A stretch of DNA of 64,000 bases from Luidia sarsii (lineage: Eukaryota > Echinodermata > Asteroidea > Paxillosida > Luidiidae). Positions 37,725-46,136 of this stretch are shown here, piece by piece. Under the pieces are notes generated by a model. The model was not told where the DNA came from. It made no database searches and worked only from the letters and a program-made list of their open reading frames with translations. Numbering within the stretch: position 1 is the first letter of the stretch; each line of letters opens with the position of its first letter. Made by a program: the position numbers and the translations under genes. The DNA lies in the NCBI GenBank assembly GCA_949987565.1, contig OX465102.1:18054968-18118967 (forward strand), given 5' to 3'.

Positions 37725-40495
37725 GTTTGAGACCGAGATCTCAATGCCCGAGACCGAGACCGAGATCTCAATGCCCAAGACCGAGACCGAGATCTCAATG
37801 CCCAAGACCGAGACCAAGATCTCAATGCCCAAGACCGAGACCGAGACCTCAATGCCCAAGACCGAGACCGAGATCTCAATGCCCAAGACCGAGACCGAGT
37901 CCTCAATGCCCAAGACCGAGACCGAGATCTCAATGCCCAAGACCGAGACCGAGACCTCAATGCCCAAGACCGAGACAGAGATCTCAATGCCCAAGACCGA
38001 GACCGAGACCTCAATGCCCAAGACCGAGACCGAGACCTCAATGCCCAAGACCGAGACCGAGATCTCAATGCCCAAGACCGAGATCGAGATCTGAATGCCC
38101 AAGAACGAGACCGAGACCTCAATGCGCAAGACCGAGACCGAGATCTCAATGCCCAAGAACGAGACCGAGATCTCAATGCCCAAGACCGAGACCGAGACCT
38201 CAATGCCCAAGACTGAGACCGAGACCTCAATGCCCAAGACCGAGACCGAGACCTCAATGCCCAAGACCGAGACCGAGACCTCAATGCCCAAGACCGAGAC
38301 CGAGACCTCAATGCCCGAGACCGAGACAGAGACCTCAATGCCCAAGACCGAGACCGAGACCTCAATGCCCAAGACCGAGACCGAGATCTCAATGCCCAAG
38401 ACCGGGACCTCAATGCCCAAGACCGAGACCTCGATGCCCAAGACCGAAACCGAGATCTCTATGCCCAAGACCGAGACCGAGACCTCAATGCCCAAGACCG
38501 AGACCGAGATCTCAATGCCCAAGACCGAGACCGAGATCTCAATGCCCAAGACCGAGACCGAGATCTCAATGCCCAAGACCGAGACCGAGACCTCAATGCC
38601 CAAGACCGAGACAGAGATCTCAATGCCCAAGACCGAGACCGAGACCTCAATGCCCAAGACCGAGACCGAGACCTCAATGCCCAAGACCGAGACCGAGATC
38701 TCAATGCCCAAGACCGAGATCGAGATCTGAATGCCCAAGAACGAGACCGAGACCTCAATGCGCAAGACCGAGACCGAGATCTCAATGCCCAAGAACGAGA
38801 CCGAGATCTCAATGCCCAAGACCGAGACCGAGATCTCAATGCCCAAGACCGAGACCAAGATCTCAATGCCCAAGACCGAGACCGAGACCTCAATGCCCAA
38901 GACCGAGACCGAGATCTCAATGCCCAAGACCGAGACCGAGTCCTCAATGCCCAAGACCGAGACCGAGATCTCAATGCCCAAGACCGAGACCGAGACCTCA
39001 ATGCCCAAGACCGAGACAGAGATCTCAATGCCCAAGACCGAGACCGAGACCTCAATGCCCAAGACCGAGACCGAGACCTCAATGCCCAAGACCGAGACCG
39101 AGATCTCAATGCCCAAGACCGAGATCGAGATCTGAATGCCCAAGAACGAGACCGAGACCTCAATGCGCAAGACCGAGACCGAGATCTCAATGCCCAAGAA
39201 CGAGACCGAGATCTCAATGCCCAAGACCGAGACCGAGACCTCAATGCCCAAGACTGAGACCGAGACCTCAATGCCCAAGACCGAGACCGAGACCTCAATG
39301 CCCAAGACCGAGACCGAGACCTCAATGCCCAAGACCGAGACCGAGACCTCAATGCCCGAGACCGAGACAGAGACCTCAATGCCCAAGACCGAGACCGAGA
39401 CCTCAATGCCCAAGACCGAGACCGAGATCTCAATGCCCAAGACCGGGACCTCAATGCCCAAGACCGAGACCTCGATGCCCAAGACCGAAACCGAGATCTC
39501 TATGCCCAAGACCGAGACCGAGACCTCAATGCCCAAGACCGAGACCGAGATCTCAATGCCCAAGACCGAGACCGAGATCTCAATGCCCAAGACCGAGACC
39601 GAGATCTCAATGCCCAAGACCGAGACCGAGACCTCAATGCCCAAGACCGAGACAGAGATCTCAATGCCCAAGACCGAGACCGAGACCTCAATGCCCAAGA
39701 CCGAGACCGAGACCTCAATGCCCAAGACCGAGACCGAGATCTCAACGCCCAAGACCGAGATCGAGATCTGAATGCCCAAGAACGAGACCGAGACCTCAAT
39801 GCGCAAGACCGAGACCGAGATCTCAATGCCCAAGAACGAGACCGAGATCTCAATGCCCAAGACCGAGACCAAGACCTCAATGCCCAAGACTGAGACCGAG
39901 ACCTCAATGCCCAAGACCGAGACCGAGACCTCAATGCCCAAGACCGAGACCGAGACCTCAATGCCCAAGACTGAGACCGAGACCTCAATGCCCAAGACCG
40001 AGACCGAGATCTCAATGCCCAAGACCGAGACCGAGATCTCAATGCCAAAGACCGAGACCGAGACCTCAATGCCCAAGACCGAGACCGAGACCTCAATGCC
40101 CGAGACCGAGACAGAGACCTCAATGCCCAAGACCGAGACCGAGACCTCAATGCCCAAGACCGAGACCGAGATCTCAATGCCCAAGACCGGGACCTCAATG
40201 CCCAAGACCGAGACCTCGATGCCCAAGACCGAAACCGAGATCTCTATGCCCAAGACCGAGACCGAGACCTCAATGCCCAAGACCGAGACCGAGATCTCAA
40301 TGCCCAAGACCGAGACCGAGATCTCAATGCCCAAGACCGAGACCGAGATCTCAATGCCCAAGACCGAGACCGAGATCTCAATGCCCAAGACCGAAACCGA
40401 GATCTCAATGCCCAAGACCGAGACTGAGATCTCAATGCCCAAGACCGAAACCGAGATCTCAAGGCCCAATATGAAGACAAAGATTTCAATGCTGA
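37725..40495. repeat. 27-bp minisatellite with higher-order structure
   Basis: Unit GAGATCTCAATGCCCAAGAC+CGAGACC (27 bp), about 100 copies, with occasional 21-bp units. A marker variant (aagaacgagacc...aatgcgcaag) recurs at 38095, 38731, 39136 and 39772, that is spacings of 636, 405 and 636 bp (22 full plus two 21-bp units, then 15 full units). Because 27 and 21 are multiples of three, long frames stay open on both strands (up to 955 codons), which is not evidence of a protein. Confidence 0.95.
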
Positions 40496-40789
40496 AGATA
40501 GAGACCACTGGAGCCAGACCTTCGGCTGGACCCACAAACAGTAGTCAATTATCTTTACCATGTACCAGTGGGGCGCCAGTCAGAAGTAATAAACCATGAA
40601 CTTCCCTATAATAAAAAAGTCACAGACTTCGGATGTTGGTCGTTTTCGCTATCCTATCAATGCAAGTTGCACATGCGCAGATACAGAACATGAATATTCA
40701 TCATGCCGAGCATGCGCACTAAACAGATGGCGCGCTGCACGTCCGTGGATCTCTAGAATTGACGAGTTAGGGAAGAGCACTCGCTGAGT

Positions 40790-40870
40790 GCTGCGTAGTA
40801 AGCTCAATGTGGTAGAGTGCTGCTAGATTCAGTCCGAGTCCTGCGTTCAAGTCTTGGTCTTTTCTCTGGG
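40790..40870 (+). mobile_element. tRNA-like SINE head
   Basis: A-box-like 'gctcaatgtggtagagtgct' followed about 35 bases later by B-box-like 'gcgttcaagtct'. It sits inside the foldback element, next to its right arm. Confidence 0.4.
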
Positions 40871-41231
40871 CGTTTGTCTTTGTTTGAAAGATTTGATATA
40901 GGTGAAAAAACAAATCAACAAAAACTCTGACCCTGGCCAGCACTATTGTTTGATTGACATGTTTCATCAATTTTTGTTAATGCAAGGGAGGAGCATTAAT
41001 ACACGGATTTTTAAAGATTACAAATTGAATTATTCCCCTTGGTGCGACATTTACGATTCAATCTGATAAAAATTAATAATAGATCTGTGCGTGTGAAGTT
41101 GCCGCTTTTCATCAAACTTCTTTTTCTTCTTTAACGATTATGTGGGATTAATATAGAACTTTCTTTTCGACAGCCCCTTTGAGGGGAGGAATACATGAAT
41201 GGACTATGGGCCAAATTAGCTCTCCGTTCCC

Positions 41232-41239
41232 TATATAAG
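41232..41239 (+). promoter_or_regulatory. TATA box of the lectin gene
   Basis: TATATAAG, 85 bp upstream of the first ATG. Initiation is expected about 30 bp downstream, near 41262-41272, where 'cacatcatcagtc' offers initiator-like CA dinucleotides. It lies only about 100 bp from the right arm of the foldback element. Confidence 0.75.
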
Positions 41240-41316
41240 GCCATGTGTCGGCGGAGTTCGGGCACATCATCAGTCTTGTCCTTTGAAGGTTCCTCTACTG
41301 CAGCTGCACCCAACGA

Positions 41317-41345
41317 ATGATCGCAATGGCTTGGCTATCCTGTCG
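41317..41345 (+). CDS. lectin exon 1 (start of signal peptide)
   Basis: 29 coding bases, nine codons plus two bases, ending at a consensus GTAAGT donor. Too short to detect as an open frame. It is supported by the TATA box upstream, the phase match and the resulting continuous hydrophobic signal sequence. Confidence 0.75.
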
Positions 41346-43422
41346 GTAAGTTAACCCGCTAATTGTATTTTACATGTACTTGAATTGGCATACGAATTAT
41401 CTTGCTATAAAGGCCTTTACTATTATTAAGGCATTCTGATTTTCAAGAGACACCGACAATTAGCTTTAAAGTGTAGGCTATAGTGATGCATTGCTTCTGG
41501 TTAGGTCCCGTGAATTCTGGATTCATAGCACGTGGGCGATAATACACCACCAATGAGGGATGGAGGCCCATGCCTTACCTCAGTCTAGTCGATCACTCCT
41601 TATTTCTATTGCAGTATTGTATGACAGTCTACTACCAAAGGCGAAAGCGATGGAGGCTCATGCCTTCAGATTAAATCACCCGCTGCCGGGTTCGAGTTAT
41701 CAGTCTTGTTGCAAACTAGTCACCCCTCCTAGTTCAATTTGTCAGCCTTGACTGGCAGTCTACCACCAATAGGGATGGAGGCTAATGCCTTGCTTCAGAC
41801 TAGTCACCCTCCCAGTTTTATTTGTCAGCCTTGACTGGCAGTCTACCACCAATAGGGATGGAAGCTTATGCCTTGCTTCAGACTAGTCACCCCTCCTAGT
41901 TCTATTTGTCAGCATTGACTGGCAGTCTACCACCAATAGGGATGGAGGCTAATGCCTTGCTTCAGACTAGTCATGCACCCTCCCAGTTTTATTTGTCAGC
42001 CTTGACTGGCAGTCTACCAGCAATAGGGATGGAGGCTTATGCCTTGCTTCAGACTAGTCACCCCTCCCAGTTCTATTTGTCAGCCTTGACTGGCAGTCTA
42101 CCACCAATAGGGATGGAGGCTTATGCCTTGCTTCAGACTAGTCACCCCTCCCAGTTCTATTTGTCAGCCTTGACTGGCAGTCTACCACCAATAGGGATGG
42201 AGGCTAATGCCTTGCTTCAGACTAGTCACCCCTCCCAGTTCTATTTGCCAGCATTGGCTGGTAGTCTACCACCAATAAGAATGGAGGCTCATGCCTTGCT
42301 TCAGACTAGTCACCCCCAGTTCTATTTGTCAGCATTGGCTGGCGGTCTACCACCAATGGGGATAGAGGCTAATGCCTCGTTTAAGTTCGGACTAATTACT
42401 AATTTTTAAAAATTACCATTGTTATTAATGTGATATTGTACTTCACTGTAATGTCCTAGTTAACCCTTGCTGAACGATTCCCATACATTTCTGAAGGCAT
42501 CGATAAAACCCCACATTATTCTTCAAATTGTTTCGTCATCTTTACTCCTACTAGGTTCTTGCTAGCACTGAGTCTGGCCTTGGTCATGGTGGGCCGCCTC
42601 AATGCCCAAGATCAACGTACTTCGGACGAGTCTATCCCCATTGAGGGTCCCGTGCAGCAGGTGGTGGCTGCTCCCTTTGGCCTCTTCACCTCCGACTTCG
42701 AGAACCGCTTCTCCTTCAGCCCGCTGCCCCTGGACGGGGAGACCCTGACCGGGACAAGGCTGGACTGGAAGGACATCAGGGCCCTGCACGTCACGCCGGC
42801 CGGCAGCCTGTGGGCGGTGGACACCGGGGATCGTGTCCTGCGCCGGGTGGGCGTCACCGAGCAGAACCCGCTGGGCGAGGCCTGGGAGCCCGTCCCCGGC
42901 CCCCGCTTCCACCACATCTCGGCCGGCTTCGCCGGCGTCTGCGGCCTGGACCTCCACGGCCACATCTACTGCCTTGAAGGTACGTACGGCGACCCGGTCC
43001 CGCTTCGCTCGGTCGGCGTCTGGCAACTGAACTTGCAGCAGTTCCCCGAGGCCCGCAAGATCGTGGTGGGCCACGACATGGTGTACGTGGTGGACCGGTT
43101 CCACTCGGTGCACAATTCGTTCATCACCCGGCTGAACCATCAGCTGGACTTCCAGCGGGCGGGCTGGGACGGTTTGAGCCAGATCAGCAGCTTTACCAGC
43201 GGCCAGCTCTTCTCCATCAGCACGCTGGACGGCGCCGTCTACGAGCTGAAGGTCGGGGAAGACGGTGACTGGCGCCGCCTCTCCGATCTGCCCATCAAGC
43301 ACATCTCAATCAGCGGCGTGGGTCTCTGGGCCATCGACCGAGACCGCCGCCTCCACTACCTCCTAGGCTCCATCGGCGGCGACCCGCTAAACTTCGGCGA
43401 GTTTGTCCAGGTCTCCAAATAA
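41317..43422 (+). CDS. secreted tectonin-repeat lectin (fish-egg-lectin type), 298 aa, two exons
   Basis: Exon 1 coding 41317-41345 (donor CG|GTAAGT) joins exon 2 42555-43422 (acceptor 'tcctactag'); the split Arg codon rejoins in frame. The N-terminus MIAMAWLSCRFLLALSLALV is a signal peptide, with likely cleavage after Ala27 (RLNA|QDQ). ATG at 41326 (Met4) has a better Kozak context and may be the true start. The mature part shows tectonin beta-propeller repeats, clearest at residues 92-111 (AGSLWAVDTGDRVLRRVGVT) and again near 265-285 (VGLWAIDRDRRLHYLLG). Cys139 and Cys149 may pair. In fishes and invertebrates such lectins bind bacterial surface sugars and act in egg or humoral immunity; that role here is inferred. 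Stop TAA 43420-43422. The exon is much more GC-rich than its surroundings. A strong-looking internal donor, CTTGAAG|GTACGTA, near 42975-42986 is read through in the model. Confidence 0.85.
41346..42554 (+). other. lectin intron, largely filled with an 84-bp tandem repeat
   Basis: GTAAGT...CTACTAG. The tandem repeat occupies about 41560-42390. The remainder is AT-rich with no other feature recognised. Confidence 0.8.
41560..42390 (+). repeat. 84-bp tandem repeat, about 9-10 units
   Basis: Unit: AGACTAGTCACCCCTCCCAG, then TTCTATTTGTCAGCCTTGAC, TGGCAGTCTACCACCAATAG, GGATGGAGGCTTATGCCTTG and CTTC. Outer units are more diverged. As 84 is a multiple of three, a 167-codon frame stays open at 41906-42409; it is intronic and repeat-derived. 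Confidence 0.9.
42555..43422 (+). CDS. lectin exon 2 (main coding exon)
   Basis: 868 bp from the acceptor at 42553-42554 to TAA. It encodes the rest of the signal peptide and the whole beta-propeller region. It reads QDQRTSDESIPIEGPVQQVV after the predicted cleavage site and ends DPLNFGEFVQVSK. Confidence 0.9.
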
Positions 43423-43423
43423 A
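43418..43423 (+). terminator. AATAAA overlapping the lectin stop codon
   Basis: The sequence CCAAATAAAGCG puts an AATAAA hexamer across the TAA stop. If used, the 3' UTR would be only about 15-30 bases. The next hexamer-like sites are ATTAAA near 43579 and 43758. Confidence 0.35.
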
Positions 43424-44019
43424 GCGCCCATGCCTTGCTGTTTCCGAATGGTCATACGATATACAACAGGTACTCTTGACTAATGATTACGCTGATAACT
43501 ATTCCAGGAATGTTTACTAATGACTAATATGAGATACGGTATTGTATTGTAATTGTTAGGTCCCCGAAAAATATCCCCAATTAAAAGTCTATCTAATTTA
43601 GAATGGAAAATCAAGTACGACGTTGATGCCATCTATCCTGCAAAGTATTCTACACAGACTGTTAGAACGTTTAGACAAAATCATCTGTTCAACATTTGGT
43701 CTGCAAATAGATGTTACTAATTATTATAGACACCCTTTCTATGTGGTTGATCTTTATTAATTAAAGTGAAATATTTGAGTTGGAAGGCATAGTATTCATT
43801 AAGTTAGACTAATATCTTTACGCATTTTGTTTGATCAGATTAAAATGGAAATTTGAAAATGACTGAAGAGGGATGTAATTTCGTTTGGCAAAGGATAAAT
43901 AATGTAATCGGTAGAGGCTTTAATAAACTTGCTGGTGATTAAAATTGCAATTTCTCTTGGCTCTTTGAGGACTCTTTTCATCAGTAATGAGGGCGTGGAC
44001 ATTGGGATAAATTGAGGCC

Positions 44020-44150
44020 CTGATGACGTCATGACAACCAAAAGCCTGATATGACGTCATGCACGCCAACCAAAAGGCTGATATGACGTCATGAATACCA
44101 AAAGGCTGATATGACGTCATGAATGCCAAAACGCTGGTATGACGTCAAGG
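44020..44150. promoter_or_regulatory. tandem array of five CRE palindromes
   Basis: TGACGTCA occurs exactly at 44024, 44052, 44084, 44112 and 44140, in units like 'ccaaaaggctgatatgacgtcatgaa' of 28 bp (one of 32). TGACGTCA is the full CREB/ATF site. It lies 600 bp downstream of the lectin stop. Regulatory use is an inference. Confidence 0.6.
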
Positions 44151-44635
44151 CTGGTATCGAGGCTATCAAGGGGGACCTTGTGCCTGGGATAGGAGCAAGA
44201 CTTTTGGTCGCAAGTCACAGCTCAACTTTCAATTCGGTCTATTGCCCGTTTCGAGTATGTGTCGAGCGATGGTGCTTGGTGGACCGTTTTTTGTTTTTGA
44301 AGGCATCGTGCTAAGTATAATTGCACTGAATTTGCTACCGTGATGGTCTGCCTTTGTAAACCGCACGAAGACCAAGATTTCTTAGGCCTATTCGTCTCAC
44401 GTTTACTCGAAACCGTAGTTAGCTTTGTGCTCACTGTTGAGACACGGCCAAAGGTCATTCATAGAAGCGTCAATCCATCCGTTCTTTAGGTCACCTGGGC
44501 AAAGCGGTGCCCGAGTGCGATACGTTTCCCAGTACCACTGACGCGTCAGGTTTATCATTTTATTGGAATTCTGCGACTTGAATGAAGACCAATGTGCTGG
44601 CGCATTAATTCTAGCATGACCAACTACAAACTGTA

Positions 44636-44698
44636 AATAAGAAGGAAATGTGTGGGCATCGATGTTTTCGATCTTCCCAATGTTGTATAGGGCCTTTA
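44636..44698. mobile_element. fragment of the 26331-type MITE
   Basis: 'aagaaggaaatgtgtgggca' to 'cttcccaatgttgtatagggcctttaa', the right end of the 380-bp element. Confidence 0.7.
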
Positions 44699-45274
44699 AT
44701 CCAGAAGTCCCAGTTCAGTCAAAGTTTACTTTGCCAATTTTCATAGAAAACAAAAAAGAAAACTCGTGAAACACACGTCAAATATTCTCCCCGGATTTAT
44801 TTGGTTTTCCAATGTCACAACATCGTAATTCAAGGATTCCTCTGGCTAAGGATTTTAATACGAACCATTTGCTACAAAAATGCCTTTGGTGCATTATTGG
44901 TTGACGAGAGAGAAAAAGGAAGCAACAGCAAGTTAAATGTTGAGGATAATTCTCTTTACACCACCAAAATTCCTGCTGATTCTCGACAGGAAGGGAATTG
45001 TGCGAACAAAGAAAATATTGAAATGAAATACAATCCATATTCAATCCTTGATTCTATGAGGGAAAAATACAAACGGTACAACAATAACATGAAGGGGACA
45101 AACATTAAGAAAATCCATTGTTGAGTTGTTACCTTCATAAAAACTCATTAAATTATATTTTCAATTTTTGTATGATTTTTTTTTTTTACGGTAATCTATA
45201 CCAAGTGGCCGACTTATTATGGGATATATCATGGAATCCTGCATATCTGGGAAAGTTGACTATGGTCGTTTTCG

Positions 45275-45494
45275 AAATGAAGGCTTAGGCTCGGGCTCAG
45301 GCTTCGTCTCCGTCTGACCAAACCTGAAAATCCAGGTTGTGGTTTGTTTCTGAATTTGAAGGTTTGTTGGCTTGATAGGTAACAGAGTATTCACCAAGAA
45401 ACTGGGGCGAAACGCTTGTTTTTAAATGCCTGTGACATAATAACGGGTAAGATAAATATGACCGAAGCCTAAACCCGTGCCTTAGCCTTCATTT
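45275..45494. mobile_element. 220-bp MITE with AAATGAAGGCTTAGG ends
   Basis: AAATGAAGGCTTAGGCTCGG at 45275 and the inverted CCCGTGCCTTAGCCTTCATT at 45474-45493. The interior contains 'aaacctgaaaatccaggttgtggttt', which resembles 8582-8610. Confidence 0.75.
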
Positions 45495-46136
45495 AAAAAA
45501 AAAAAACTGCCTATGTCATTCGATGGGGAAACGATCGAGTTTTCAGTTCACAAAGAGGTCACTGAGGGTTTGGTCCAGACCGACTCACTGCATAATCAAA
45601 ACGAACCCGATAGGGTGCTAGAGGTAACGGCACTCAAGAAACACGATGAAGACTACAAGGTGAGGACATACACGGGAATGGGCCGACCTGCCTGATGTCC
45701 GTCATGGTGGGAGAATAAAAAAAGCCCCTTTGTCCAAACCTATCGGACTATGGGGCCGAGAGGGGTGGGGGAGGTCCTACGCTATACGGAACGGGCATTG
45801 CATAGCAGTTGTACTAACTTTTCGAGTGCGACACAAACTCCCGTTAAACCGCAGTGTAAGTGACCAATACAAAAAGAAAAAAGATATAAACACCACCCAA
45901 AACTGAAGACACTGTCACTGACAATTCAACCATGTCAAGCCGAATCACAAAAAAAAAAAAAAAGGACTCTAAATGGATTCGGATTGGAGTATGGGCAAAG
46001 TGTATATAGCCCGTCAGGTTTTCCTTTGAAATATTTTAACGAAATTGTGCATGGACAAAATGATAGAATACCAAAGGTTTGAGGAAGACAAAGAAAACGA
46101 GTGTTAGTCAGCAGGCCCACAACCGTAGACCCCGAC

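Larger units (their letters stand above)
37524..41135. mobile_element. foldback-like element with long inverted arms around a minisatellite
   Basis: The left arm (37524-37735) and the reverse complement of the right arm (about 40895-41135) align in order over about 200 bp with indels. Shared blocks are 'aaagaagtttg(t/a)tgaaaagcg', 'caa(a/g)gggaataatt', 'ctcccttgcat', 'caatagtgctg' and 'agggtcag(g/a)gtttttgttga'. Between them lie the 27-bp minisatellite and a tRNA-like SINE fragment near 40790-40860. No transposase frame is seen. The left end is cut by the assembly gap. Long-armed foldback elements with internal tandem repeats are known in animals; this one is unnamed as far as I can tell. Confidence 0.75.
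43424..46136. other. intergenic region between lectin and the 19-bp satellite
   Basis: About 2.7 kb. Contains the CRE repeat (44024-44147), a fragment of the 26331-type MITE (44636-44698), a SINE tail (44700-44790), a 220-bp MITE (45275-45494) and AT-rich sequence. Frames at 44801-45124 and 45513-45695 are open but unsupported. Confidence 0.6.

Noticed and set aside
37668..40535. 955-codon minus-strand frame (GIEISVSVL repeats) and 919-codon plus-strand frame (CPRPRPRSQ repeats)
   Set aside because: Both arise because the 27- and 21-bp repeat units are multiples of three. Four frames are open at once and there is no promoter, splice or codon-bias support.
44801..45124. 107-codon plus-strand frame
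   Set aside because: AT-rich with plausible composition, but no family, no promoter and no codon signal; chance cannot be excluded.
45513..45695. 60-codon frame with a possible donor (AAG|GTGAGG) after EDYK
   Set aside because: No convincing upstream acceptor and no recognised family; it adjoins a MITE.
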